A DNA stretch of 64,000 nt from Cordia subcordata (taxonomy: Eukaryota; Streptophyta; Magnoliopsida; Boraginales; Cordiaceae). The notes beneath the pieces were generated by a model. That model saw only the letters and a program-made list of their open reading frames with translations. It searched no databases and was not told the DNA's origin. Positions 1 to 10,400 of the stretch are shown one piece after another (the stretch's first letter is position 1; every line of letters begins with the position of its first letter). The stretch spans positions 16,229,001-16,293,000 of the forward strand of contig JAPTOF010000007.1 of NCBI GenBank assembly GCA_028554755.1, read 5' to 3'. Position numbers and translations under genes: made by a program.

Positions 1-557
1 GTTTGGTTTCTCATCTTAAAACTTTTTTTGCCTCCAAAGTCAATTGAGCTTTAAACTTAAATGAAGCACTCTTTGCCTTTTGAAAGATGGAGTTTTTAAA
101 AATTTTTGGACGAAACTATTTTCATTATTTAGGACAATAAAAATAAAAATATGATAATTAAATATTTTTAAATTAAAAATTAAAATTTTATTAAAAAATA
201 AAAAATAAAAAATAAATAAAATAATAAAGTAATAAATAATCTTAATTAATTTTGTAAAAATAAAAATAAAAATAAAAAATAAATGAATTTTAAGAACTAT
301 TAAATATTTAATTTGACTAAATAAAAATAGAAAATAATCCAAAATTATTTATTATGTTAATAGGAATAAAAAAATTAGAACTTTATATATTAAGAATTGA
401 ATATTAGTAATATTTTTGTTAATTTTAACAATCATCCATATTTAATCTAATTTATTTGAATATTATATTTTGCAAAATTAATATAGTAGTAGTAGTAGTA
501 GTTATTGTTGTTGTTGCTGTTGTTGTTGTTACTATTATTTATTATTATTAGTAATTG
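1..557. other. AT-rich sequence without a recognisable gene
   Basis: Nearly pure A/T with many short homopolymer runs. Open frames here consist only of Phe, Ile, Leu, Lys and Tyr and look like composition artefacts. The right edge holds the trinucleotide repeat listed next. Confidence 0.7.
485..550. repeat. Compound trinucleotide microsatellite
   Basis: A TAG/AGT run is followed by TTG/TGT units and then TTA units, all with a 3-bp period. It is a simple sequence repeat and is not in a coding frame. Confidence 0.85.
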
Positions 558-899
558 TTAAAATGCTCTGATAGTACGATCCATCATGGTTGGTAGATCG
601 ATTCCCACTATTGTCCCATTACATAGACCATCGAGGGCAATATCTCTCCGGTCCGAACCATTTACCTGATTACAAAATCTATAGAAGCAATAGAGAGTTA
701 TTCGATCATTTGAAGGCTTTGGGTTACGATAGCACAATTCAACTCTATCGATGGCGAGACGCAAATCAAGCTTTCTGAATACACGGTGTACAAATTGAAT
801 GTACGTCATTTTTGGCTGAATTTTGATTTTGCGCGGTGCATTTAGACTTGTGTAGTCAAACCCATAATCTGTTTGCAATTTTTGACTGTTATAGTACAA
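558..899 (-). CDS. Hypothetical 113-aa ORF, possibly from a MULE-type transposon
   Basis: An uninterrupted frame from ATG to stop in sequence clearly less AT-rich than its surroundings. It is rich in charged residues (motifs KMTYIQFVHRVFRKL and GTIVGIDLPTMMD). The phrase MTYIQFVHRVFRKL recalls the PB1-like N-terminal segment found before MULE transposases, but only in general pattern. No transposase catalytic region follows on this strand. It could be a truncated transposon gene or a chance frame. Nothing in the flanks indicates expression. Confidence 0.3.
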   Translation of the reverse strand: MYYNSQKLQTDYGFDYTSLNAPRKIKIQPKMTYIQFVHRVFRKLDLRLAIDRVELCYRNPKPSNDRITLYCFYRFCNQVNGSDRRDIALDGLCNGTIVGIDLPTMMDRTIRAF

Positions 900-2204
900 A
901 TAAATAGTAACATCATTTTCACTTGGATTGGATTTTTTATGATCTATTGTTTAGATAGAAAAATTGAAGTTGAAATAGAATTTTAGAGAAAGAATTAAGA
1001 GATATTTGGCTCGAATGAGGACTGAGCTAGTGGAGGGAGGGTGAGAGTTTATATAGATAGAAAATGAACTCCCAAAATTTGTTCATGTGAAACATTTTCT
1101 ACCCCAAGATGACCTAATAATGACCTGCAATGATAATCTACAGGGAATATATTCAATTCCCTACGATGGGTTCCCAAAATATGTGCGAATTCCAAGAATT
1201 TGTGGCGAATTCTGGAAAGTTGTCCTGATATATTCCCCGGCAACATGGTCATTTCTTTGCAAAGATTCTCTAAAAAGGTATTGAAAAACCCTAACAAGTT
1301 CTAGGTATTCGTTTCATACTCCCAGAATTTGGCGACGAATTCTAGGATTATGTTCGGCCTAATTTTGTAAACCTATTGAAAAAAGCACTAGTTTTGAAGC
1401 TTATTATAAAAATAAGGCTAAAAAAAAATCCTCCTTCTGACAATGCCCTACCCCCTAAGTTGTTTAACCTCCACCAACTAGATCCGAAGTTCACAGCCAT
1501 TGTGATAAGTTTTAAACTTCGTATTCAAAAACCACATATATGGGAAATCATATGTTATTTGCTAGAATGTTCGTAAGGTCTGAATTGATGAAGTCACACA
1601 AAAAATGCAGTTAGGAAGTACAAAGAAAAGAAATAAAAAAATCATGTCACTATTCATGAACAGAATCGTGAATAGTGAGCACATCACTGTTCATGTGTCA
1701 CTGTTCTTGCGGAATATACATGGTTCCTAATTTTTTTTCCTTTTTTCTTTTTGCATCAAACAGGTTCACATATCACATACACACATGCACACACACAGAC
1801 ACATAGATAATTGAATTTGAATGGTTAAGAATACTCTATGCATTAAATCATACTAAAATGTTTATAGTAAATATAAAATAATTTAAAGATCACATCATCT
1901 TGATAATCTAAGAATATATAAACCAATTGAGATAGTAAGTTCTTCAAGTGTGAGGATCAACAAACTGAACCTTTTTCTTTCTTTGATAAAAATTCCCTAG
2001 TAGTCAAGAACCTTTTTCCCACAATATGCAAACTCCGCAATCGTGTAATCCTTAGGCATTATTCTTCTGCGAATCATATAAAAGAAAGTCCCCTTTGGTT
2101 GGGTCAAAGTCTTTTGCCTAAGTAGAAACTTATTTTAGGTAGGACTCTTTCTTTTTATTTTTTATTATTTGTTATTATCATCATCATCATCACCATTATT
2201 GTTA

Positions 2205-2255
<51 letters not shown>

Positions 2256-2350
2256 CAATTTTGCTAATTGAATAACAATAAATTAAAAAAGAACAATAAC
2301 TAACCTAAGTCCTCGACTAAAAATTAGGAAAGTTGCATCCTCTCTCCTGT
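900..2350. other. Intergenic repeat-like sequence, possible LTR remnant
   Basis: No gene seen. Around 1640-1720 the motif CACTGTTCA and its complement TGAATAGTG recur several times, a pattern common in plant gypsy LTRs. Because the gypsy integrase tail at 2350-2835 points towards this region, it could hold that element's decayed 3' LTR. I found no boundaries or second copy. Confidence 0.35.
2161..2255. repeat. (ATT/ATC)n trinucleotide microsatellite
   Basis: A run of ATC units passes into a long pure TTA/ATT tract of more than 15 units. Confidence 0.9.
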
Positions 2351-2835
2351 AAAAAAAGTTTTGTCGTTGCAACTACATACCTTAACTTTGGAAGAGATGT
2401 GGATACTTTTCATAAGTGTCAGCTTCTAATACCCACATGACCTATCTCCTTTCTAATGGATCTTGACAAAAGAAATAACCGTTCTCAGAGTTTGTTCCTT
2501 GCAATCTATGATTTCCTAGGGTTCTTCATCAAAAGTTAGTCTTCTCCCTCCTGCACATTCTCCTGTCATAACATGTGGCTTAAATCTAACACATATCTCA
2601 TCATTTGTGGATCATGAAACACATTATGCACAACTTGCAAGTGATGCTGGCAAGGTTATTGAAATGGCACATCCCCAATTCTTTTCAAGACCTCTAAAGG
2701 TCCAATAAAGCGTAGGTTTAGCTTCCTACAATCGCCAAATCTTACAGCTCCTTTTTTTTTTTTGGAGATACTTTTCTGAACACATGATCCCCTGCTTCAA
2801 CTTTTTGTTTTCCTCTTAGTATTAGCCCAATTTTT
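2350..2835 (-). pseudogene. Ty3/gypsy integrase C-terminus and chromodomain remnant
   Basis: Reading the minus strand across several frames gives a recognisable gypsy tail. A segment beginning DHVFRKVSP is followed by an RG(L)EK..G.AI.ITLPASLA stretch, then an MRYVL(D)LSH segment and a degraded chromodomain-like segment. This order matches the integrase C-terminal barrel and chromodomain of Tekay/del-type chromoviruses. Frameshifts and stops interrupt it throughout, so no protein can be made. It has the same strand and clade signature as the RT remnant at 7718-9060. The two may be pieces of one element split by later insertions, which is an inference. Confidence 0.6.
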
Positions 2836-2869
2836 TTTCTTTTGCAAACTTGGGTTACTAAAAGCAGTG

Positions 2870-3610
2870 GCTTTTGTGACTAAATTTAGTGACTACTATA
2901 TTTTCGATCACAAAATGTATATTACTGTGACCAAAACAATAATCGGTCACAAAGTATTGTGCCAAATATTTAGTGACCGCCCCGCGACCACTAATGTGAT
3001 GCCAAATGATTTCTAATATTTATAATTGAAAAAAAAAAAGATGGACTAAAAATTTTTTAGTGCTGGAAAATTGGTCACTAAATAATATTTGTGACTGTTT
3101 TTGTCATCACTTACCATTACCATTTCAGTCATCAAATTAGAGAACAATCGATTTCTCAATCACAAATTTTGTGACTGAACAATGTTAGTCACAAAAGTTT
3201 AGCTACTAATCCACTTTCCGGTCACAAAATTTGTGACTGAACTTGGTTGGTCATAAAGTTTACTGACCGAAATAAATATCAGTCACAAAGTTTGTGACCA
3301 AACTTGGACGGACACAAAATTTGGTGATCCATATGTATTTCAGGCACAAATTTTGTGACTGATCGAAGTTGGTTACAAAATTTTACCAACTGATTTTTAT
3401 ATCAGTCACAAAATTTGTGACCGACCTATCTCGTTCACAAAGTTTAGTGACTAATCTTTATTTCTGTCACAAACATTTAGCGACTGACTTATTTTTAGGC
3501 TACAAATTTTGTGTCCAAAATAACAGTCATAAAAGTTAGCTACCAAACTAAATATTAGTCACAAAATTTAGCGGCAGTTTTATTTTTTGGTCAAAAAATT
3601 TATTAACCAA
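2870..3610. repeat. Field of short palindromic repeats (GTCACAAA-TTTGTGAC)
   Basis: The motif GTCACAAA and its complement TTTGTGAC recur about every 25-60 bp. They often abut to form near-perfect palindromes, for example at 3279-3300, 3341-3361 and 3401-3422, about 60 bp apart. The look resembles subterminal repeat arrays of CACTA-type transposons, but I found no CACTA termini or target duplication. Confidence 0.7.
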
Positions 3611-3916
3611 TGGATAAATCACACTTAATTGATTTTAGTTATATTACTATCTTTTACTCGTAAGTTACATGTATATAACAAACTTTTCTAATTTTTTTAA
3701 TTATATTATCAAGGCTAATTAACTAAATTAAAGTTGAATAGCCCTGGTAATATTATTAAAATTAGAAAATTTTCTATTATCTAACTTAACCATGAATAAT
3801 TAATTAATGTATATAGTTATTTTTATTAATAATTTTATTGCTTAATGGTTAAAATAAAATTTATTTGTAAATTATAAAAGATTGACTAAATTCAACATCC
3901 ACACTAAAAATAAATG

Positions 3917-3949
3917 AATTCGTGCAAAGCACGAATTATGAAGTGCTAG
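3917..3949 (+). mobile_element. Helitron-like 3' terminus
   Basis: A perfect 9-bp stem (AATTCGTGC / GCACGAATT) with an AAA loop lies at 3917-3937. Eight bases later comes CTAG at 3946-3949, followed by T. A hairpin just before a terminal CTRR, with a T in the target, is the signature of a Helitron 3' end. The matching 5' TC end was not located. The 50-bp minisatellite begins at the very next base. Confidence 0.5.
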
Positions 3950-4620
3950 TTATACTAGAAACTATACTAATTGTAGTTACATGACTAATTAAATTAGAAT
4001 TATACTAAAATATATGCTAATTATAGTTTTATATCTAACTTAATTAAAATTATAGCCAAAACCATGCTAATTGTAGAGATATGACTAACTTAGTTACATT
4101 TATATTAGAAACTATGGTAATTGTACTTATATGACTATGTTAATTGAAATTATACTATGAACTTTACTAATTCAAATTATAATTAACTTAATTAGAGTTA
4201 TACTAAAAACTATGCTCTTTTTTTAATATAACTAACTTTGTTAGGATAATATTGGAAACAATGCTAATTGTAGTTATATGACTATCTTAATTAGAATTAT
4301 ACTAAAATCTGTGCTAATTCTAGTTTTATAACTAATTAAACTATTTAATTAGATTTATACTAAAACCTACACTAATTCTAGTTCTATCGCTAACTTAATT
4401 AAAATTATTCTAAAGATTGTGTTAATTGTGGTTATATGATTAACTTAATAACAATTATACATGAAACTATACCATTTAACTTAATAACAATTATACATGA
4501 AACTATACCATTTATAAGCGTCATTAACTTAATTAGAATCGTACTAAAAACTATGATAGTTCTTATTATATAACTAACCTAACGATAATTATATTATAAA
4601 CTATGGTAATTAGAATTATA
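3950..4620. repeat. 50-bp minisatellite, about 13-14 degenerate units
   Basis: Unit starts (TTATACTAAAAAC-like) recur near 3950, 4000, 4050, 4100, 4150, 4199, 4248, 4297, 4355, 4405, 4455, 4491, 4540 and 4579. Each unit runs from TTATACTAAAAACTATGCTA through TTGTAGTTATATGACTAAC to TTAATTAGAA. Period is close to 50 bp and units differ by scattered substitutions. No coding potential. Confidence 0.85.
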
Positions 4621-4951
4621 CTCATCAATCAATTTCTCATGAACTTAAATCACTTTCTCAACTTTTTAGGACCTCAAGTGAGAAAACAAAAGTCAAATAA
4701 AGGACCCAGTTTAATTTTGACATGCGCAGCCCAATTCCAAAATTAATTGTCAACGAAGCCCTGATTAATGATAAAAGTCCTTTCTTTATTTACTTTATTT
4801 TATCTTTTCCTTATCTCAATTTAGGTTTTTAGGGCGTAGTTAACTTTGTTAGCATTTAATATTAATAAGGTTTATCAATTAAGTTAGGATATGTTGATTA
4901 AGCAATTAGGTTGATTTTAGGGTTTCTCTTAGGACATTTTAGTTGACTAAA

Positions 4952-5218
4952 TGTTGATATAATAAATTAATAAATCAATATCCTCTCTACAAGTTTAAGT
5001 TTTTAGATGAGGTAGTAACTTAAGATAGTATCAGAGCCTAAAAACCAAACAGTCTTAGGTTCAAATTTATGGCCATCCGTTAAAAAAAATATCAAAATTG
5101 TTCACGTGTAAACTCTAAATAAATTACGTACACGTGAAAGGACATGTTAATACAATGAATTAGTAAAGCAATACCCTCTTTACAAACTTAAGTTTTTAGA
5201 TGAGGTGGTAACTGAAGA
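4952..5218 (+). mobile_element. TRIM-like miniature LTR retrotransposon (74-bp LTRs)
   Basis: Two direct repeats of exactly 74 bp (4952-5025 and 5145-5218) both start TGTT and differ at about 11 positions by hand count. Immediately after the left copy is TAGTATCAGAGCC (5026-5038), one mismatch from the usual initiator-Met tRNA primer site. A purine-rich GTGAAAGGACA stretch precedes the right copy. The interior is only about 119 bp and encodes nothing. Flanks CTAAA and CTACG share 3 of 5 bases, a weak target duplication. This fits a terminal-repeat retrotransposon in miniature, mobilised in trans. Confidence 0.65.
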
Positions 5219-6080
5219 CTACGTATCGATCGTAAGGTTAACAATTACTTAGATTTTGTTAACTTAGGTTGGATTAGTTAAATAAATAACAAACAAGTCA
5301 GCGGGGATTTAGTTGAAGTAGCTAAATAAAATAATAAACAAATAAATTGGGATTTAGTCGGGTTAATTAAATAAAGAAAATGTCGAAGCATTTTTCATTG
5401 CTAAATCAGCAAAAGCATTTTAGGTTATAAGATCAATTAGGATTTAGGTTTTCTGCTTCCTCTTTAGGCGGAGGCATGCTCATCAAGGCAAAAAAAAAAA
5501 AAAGGAAATTGAAGCCCACTATTCTCCGCACCTATTACCTTCGTCAGAGTCACCACAACACTCAAAATCATCCGCGAACGAGAAACATACAACTGGAGAC
5601 AGGAAGTTGAGGTTGAGATCTCCATATCTACTAAAGGTAATATTAAAGTTTTTTTTTTTTTCGCGAGGGAAACTACGCCGTTAACGTGGAATATTACTTG
5701 GAATCAACAGTCTTCTTAAATCAACTCCTAGGATGGCCTTTAAATCACCTAGGGGTTCTTCCCCTCGACTATTTTTTTTTATATTTTTTATCATTTCCAA
5801 AAACTCTATTCAAGCCTTGAGATGATGGTAGACCCCTCTACTATGACAAAAACCAACAGCAGCAAAAATAAGCATTTTTGCATATTTTTTGTTGGAAATA
5901 CATGTCAAGACCTCATAGAGTTGGAAAACAAGCCTTACTAGTTCGATTTTGGCCAGCTTGAATATCATTGTTAGAAATAGATGCCACTGTGTGTGGTGCT
6001 GGAAAATCAATGGATAAAAGATCATGTTTTGCATCTCCATCTTTAATCCAATTTAATCTTTATTTTTGCTTGAGCATGTC
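5219..6080. other. Intergenic sequence, no gene seen
   Basis: AT-rich, with an A-run near 5490-5504 and a T-run near 5648-5662. A minus-strand frame at 5810-6040 has no recognisable motif. It may be the downstream part of the LINE remnant next to it, but I cannot support that. Confidence 0.5.
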
Positions 6081-6084
6081 ATCA

Positions 6085-6400
6085 TGAGTAGCATTTAGCT
6101 CCTCAAATTCAGCGAGAAGCTTTTTTTCTCGTTTACAAGATCATCATTCCATCTTCCATTAAATAAATCATGCAGGAATCTTGCAATTTCACTCCTAAGA
6201 TCGTAGATTCTTTGTGGAATTGTTGTGAAGAAACGCTAACCAAATTGCTCCAAGGCTACCTTGACAGACTTTTGTTTTTGAACCACTCTAGACATGGGAG
6301 AGCCTTTGACATTGATGCTCCATGCCTCTTGAACAACCTCCAAGTATTTCTCATGGTTTCTCCAAGAATTGTAAAACTTGAAGCGCTTAGGGTAAAGTTT
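6085..6400 (-). pseudogene. LINE (L1-type) ORF2 fragment
   Basis: The minus strand reads RFKFYNSWRNHEKYLEVVQ, then EAWSINVKGSPMSRVVQK, then VALEQF. This is the linker between the endonuclease and reverse transcriptase domains of plant L1-type LINEs. A stop follows VALEQFG, after which related coding continues. Endonuclease catalytic motifs and RT motifs are not present nearby, so only a short piece survives. Confidence 0.6.
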
Positions 6401-7090
6401 GGCCCACTTATACAGCTTCTTTTATGGGTCTCTGCTTTTGGGCCACTTCTTTATTTCCTTTTATGGATCTCTGCTTTTGTTCTACCTCTGTGATTATTTG
6501 GTTGGTACATAAAGTTTCTCATTGACCAATCATTTATTTTATCTTACTTACAATTGTACCAATTATTTTATCTTTATTATAGTTGGTTTTCGATATTAAG
6601 ATCATTTTCATTAACAGTTCGTTCGGTTATTTGTGACTTCCACCTTTAGCGTACTTGATAAATTATTTTTACAACTTCGTTTTAGAAATGCTTTTCTCAT
6701 GGAATGGGCTTTTGAACTTCAATTCGTTATAGCAACTAAAAGAAAAAGGAAAAGAAAAGATTAGAATGGTTTTTCCTTTCTAATCCGTTTGAGCAAACCA
6801 AATAAGGCATAAGATTAATACTCAATAACAAATAGCAGACCAAGTTAAGTTGTTGATATTGCTTTTTACAAGAGTTGGGGCCTATTTGGTGCTTCATAGT
6901 TGGCCTTATTCTATTTGAGGAGGCAGCCTTCTTGCCAACTTCTGCTCAATCACTTTGAGCCTTGGGTAGGGCTCTAAATTGCTTTGTATGGGCAAGTTGT
7001 TATTGAGTAGAAGGAAGCAACAAACAATTTTCATTTGTGCGACCAACCATTTCGCGATTGGTCATTTAGACCGCTTCGATGCATATTCAA
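6400..7090. other. Sequence between LINE fragments, no gene seen
   Basis: No convincing coding region. If the fragments on both sides come from one LINE, most of its endonuclease region has been lost here. Confidence 0.4.
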
Positions 7091-7278
7091 CAAGGACTTC
7101 CACCCTTGTACGATCTCTTAGTTTTGGCTTCATGATGTCCGGCAAATTTTCCTGAAGGTTTAGCTCCAATACAAACACGAGCAAATGCTAAATTTGTTCT
7201 GGCCGCCGTCATTGCATCCGTTCTTACGAATTCCGAAAAAAATAAAAGATGGGAACCCATCCAAAATTTTCTTCCCAA
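7087..7278 (-). pseudogene. LINE ORF1-like (DUF4283-type) fragment
   Basis: A minus-strand frame contains TDAMTAARTNLAFARVCIGA. This resembles the conserved segment ending in ARxCIE/V that lies before the zinc knuckle in plant LINE ORF1 or DUF4283 proteins. It lies upstream (minus sense) of the ORF2 fragment at 6085-6400, the expected order. No zinc knuckle was found after it. The match is short. Confidence 0.45.
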
Positions 7279-7717
7279 ATGCGATACCGAATTACCAATT
7301 TGATTCCAGAACCCGTCCCAGGAATATCATAAAGATAATTGTTGGTGTAAATCTTAAAAGGGAAAGGAAAGGAGAAGCATATTTTATTTGTACTAGACAC
7401 ATATAATATCACATCCCCAAAATTCCGCTAAAGTGAACTTGGTGAACCTTAGGAATACAACAGCCATGCAGTTAGTAAGGAAAAAATCTTTTTGAAACCT
7501 AGAAGGCGCTAAGCAAAGTATACTCAAAATCGAAGGTAGCGAGTCACAGAGCATCTAATCCCAAACATATTTACATGTATTAAATAACTTCAAAACATAA
7601 ACAAGAGTAAAATGCATTTTTCTCCCTTGTGTTTTGCAAAAGTCATATAAACTCCTAGTGAGTTCAAAACTCGCTAATTCCCGGTGGTTAAAAAATTACA
7701 CATTAATCATTGTTATG

Positions 7718-9060
7718 TTATCTATCATAGGTCCATTCAAACTTGACTCTCTTACCTATGAATCGAGTCAATGGAGTTGCAATGCTTGAGAAACCCTCGA
7801 CAAATTTTCTGTAATATCTTGTTAAAACCAAAAGGCTGTGTATATGGGCCACATTGGTAGGTCTCGGCCAGCTGGTAATCGTCTCTATCTTTTGAAGGTC
7901 TACACAAACACCTTCTTCGGAAATCAAGTCCCAAAAAGGCAACTCTAGACAACCAAAATTTGCATTTCTTAAGTTTGGCATACGATTGTTTCTTTCTCAA
8001 AGTCTTTAATACTATCCTCAAATATTGCTCATGATCCTCTACGGTCATTGAATAGACCAAGATTATCATCAATAAAGACCACCACAAATCTAAGTACTAC
8101 TTGAATACCCAATTCATCATGTCTATAAATACAGCAAGTGCATTTGTCAATTCAAAAGGCATCACAACGAATTCATAATTGCCGTATCTAGTCCTTAGGT
8201 ACATCTTCCTCTTTCATCTTTAGTTGATGATAACCCGATATCAAGTCTACTTTTGAGAAGACTCGAGCCCTTTTGAAGTTGCTCAAACAAGTCATTGATT
8301 CCAAGCAGAGGGTAAATATTCTTCACGGTGACTAAGTTCAGCTCGCGGTAGTCAATGCACAGTCTTAAACTACCATCTTTCTTCTTCACAAATAGCATTG
8401 GAGCACCCAAAGGCAAGTGAGACATTAGGACAAATCTGCCCCTTATCCAAGAGTTTTAGTAACTGTACTTTCAATTCTTTTAACTCTGCTAGAGCCACGA
8501 AGTAAGGTGCCTTAGAGAAAGATGTTGTACCAGGAGCTAATTCAATTTCAAATTCAACTGCTCGATGAGGAAAAAGTGCTGGAGTATTATTTGGAAACAC
8601 ATGAGGAAATTTCTTCGCCACAGGAATGTCTTCCAACTTTATCTCTTTTTGTTTAACAGGAATGTCTTCCAACTTTATCTCTTTTTGTTTAGTATCTATG
8701 ATACTAGGCAGAAAGCCAATGCACCTTTTTTGTTAGCATCTTTTGTGCTTTTAACACTGAGATAACACGAGGAGATAATCGACTTTTGCCAACAAATTCA
8801 ATCTCAGTCTTACTTGGGATTTGAAAGACTACTCTTTTTGAGAAACAATCAACATGCATGGAAAGAAGACAACCAATTTAAACCAAGAATCACATCGAAG
8901 TCATCATTTCAAGCTCTATTAAATCGGCAGGCAAATTATTGTCTACTTCAATAAGGAACTATTGACAATGCTCATTGTCTTTTCTACCATTTGGGTTACG
9001 AAAACATTGAACATCTTCTCTTTGAATGCTCAGTCACGACAAGGATATGAAAGAGGGGGA
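7718..9060 (-). pseudogene. Ty3/gypsy (Tekay-like chromovirus) protease end and reverse transcriptase remnant
   Basis: Minus-strand frames in order are as follows. A post-protease linker with repeated KLEDIPV and AKKFPHVFPNN comes first (8672-8590). The RT N-terminus follows: VEFEIELAPGTTSFSKAPY and [17 protein letters not shown]. The RT core has [20 protein letters not shown] (ends 8425-8340) and FIDD near 8063-8074, then a one-base shift, then LVYSMTVEDHEQYL. The thumb follows, and last comes LVLTRYYRKFVEGFSSIATP at the RT-RNase H junction (7718-7981). At least three frameshifts inactivate it. RNase H and the integrase core are absent. A 35-bp tandem duplication lies in the linker. Confidence 0.85.
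8626..8695. repeat. Tandem duplication inside the gypsy linker
   Basis: The segment beginning GGAATGTCTTCCAACTTTAT occurs twice in direct succession and keeps the frame. The encoded KQKEIKLEDIPV is thus repeated. Confidence 0.8.
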
Positions 9061-9227
9061 TGAGTCTCCTATCCATTTGTAATGCCCCTAGCTCGCTTCT
9101 TGGAATCTTGGAATTTCTGCCCTAGGGAGATCATTTAAACAATCTCAATTATTAATAATTAATTATTTAATTATTAATTAATTAACTAATTATTATTTAC
9201 TTCACATTTCCAATTAAATAAAAAGAG

Positions 9228-9475
9228 TAAATAGCGCCGTACTCCCATGTGGTTTTTTATAAGTGTGTCGTACCCTCTTGTGATTGTCATAAGTGCACCG
9301 TTAGCCCCTGGGTTTGAATGACAAATTAGTCTTTTGCATTTTTGTTACCCAAAACTAACGGAGTTAAAAAAAATGGGCGTGTATGTTTCATTTTTTAGAA
9401 TTAGCTAATTTTTAAATTATAAGAGGTAAACGCACACTTATGACAAAATACAAGGGTGTTCCATGCAGTTTACCC
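9228..9475. mobile_element. MITE with roughly 45-bp imperfect inverted ends
   Basis: The left end reads GAGTAAATAGCGCCGTACTC. The right end in reverse complement reads GGGGTAAACTGCATGGAACA, and both continue into ATAAGTGTG. The interior is non-coding. The end type (GGGTAAA...) is like the two elements at 17189-19146, so it may belong to the same Mutator-like group. No clear target duplication is visible. Confidence 0.55.
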
Positions 9476-10200
9476 CTAAAATGTCTTAGTGTCATTGCCA
9501 CTCGCTACATAGTACATCCCTAATGCATGAGAACCAATCAATAAGAATACTACAGCTCTAGCAACTACATCCCAAAAATCAACATTTCTTATCTCCCCCA
9601 ACTGCTTTTGGCAATCCAGCTCTTTCGACCTTAGAGTTTCCTTTGTAATTTTCAACCATGGTTCAATCAGGAATTTAGTGCAAGAGCGAAACAGTGGCCT
9701 GCAGGGATCAGATATTAAATTTGCATTTTCATCACGTCCAAATGAGCCTTCGCCTTCAACCTCTTCTTCAAAGTTATTTGATGTTTTAAACAATAAATTT
9801 CCTTTTCCAATGCAACATCATCATTTCATCTTCTGATGCATCCAATTGTTGGACTTGATCATTCCCTTCTTCGTAAAGAATGCCTGCCATATACTTAATT
9901 CATCATCTGAAAATTATAATGACATTTGATGATTGGACTGGGATTCACAAAGTTTATCCCGAACAACATTACAATTAGGGCATGGTTTCCAACCCCCAAT
10001 TCCACCATAGCTTGTTGATATATAGTTTGCGATCCTCCTTTCAAACAGGGAATTTAACGGTGAACTAGTAAAAACATGCTTAGAATTCTTCTACCAAGGC
10101 AATGACGTCCCAAAATCTGCATTCATTTCTTAATGCCCTAAGTCGTTCTATTTCATTTTGTTGTGCAGGATTGAATGAGTTTTTGGCAGCTATTAGCTAC
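9476..10200 (-). pseudogene. Decayed gene for a protein with a C-terminal membrane tail
   Basis: Minus-strand segments read in order. NSFNPAQQNEIERLRALRN (around 10165-10110) ends near a possible GT donor. A middle part contains MAGILYEEGNDQVQQL and SEDEMMML (9910-9820). A 105-codon frame (9793-9476) contains CRPLFRSCTKFLIEPWLKIT and a hydrophobic tail, VARAVVFLLIGSHALGMYYV, ending NDTKTF. The frame changes between segments without usable splice sites everywhere, so I read it as a cellular pseudogene or captured fragment. The family is not known to me. The tail suggests the parent protein was anchored in a membrane by its C-terminus. Confidence 0.45.
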
Positions 10201-10261
10201 AAGGAAAATATAGTAGTGGTGCATGGACTGCACCTAGGAGGAACAACTTAGGGGTTATGTG

Positions 10262-10400
10262 AGTTGGATCAAGACGAAGAGTTGGATCAGAAGGAAAAGT
10301 TGAATTTAGGAGTTGGAATTGGATCAGAAGGAGTTGGGGTTGGATTAGGAGTTGGAATTGGATCAGAAGGAGGAGCTGGATTAGGGTTAAAGACAGCATC
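10262..10400. repeat. Short tandem repeat of GGAGTTGGAATTGGATCAGAA-type units
   Basis: GGAGTTGG, ATTGGATCAGAAGG and GGTTGGATTAGG alternate several times. This produces the Pro-rich tail on the minus strand or a Gly-rich tract on the plus strand. Confidence 0.7.

Noticed and set aside
40..342. 100-codon minus-strand ORF
   Set aside because: Phe/Ile/Leu-only composition over AT-rich DNA; no motif.
1376..1576. 66-codon plus-strand ORF
   Set aside because: No motif, AT-rich, likely chance.
6170..6493. 107-codon plus-strand ORF
   Set aside because: Antisense shadow of the LINE ORF2 fragment.
7600..7700. Second MITE end (GAGTAAAATGCATTTTTCTC)
   Set aside because: Resembles the GGGTAAA-type ends, but no inverted partner or duplication found.
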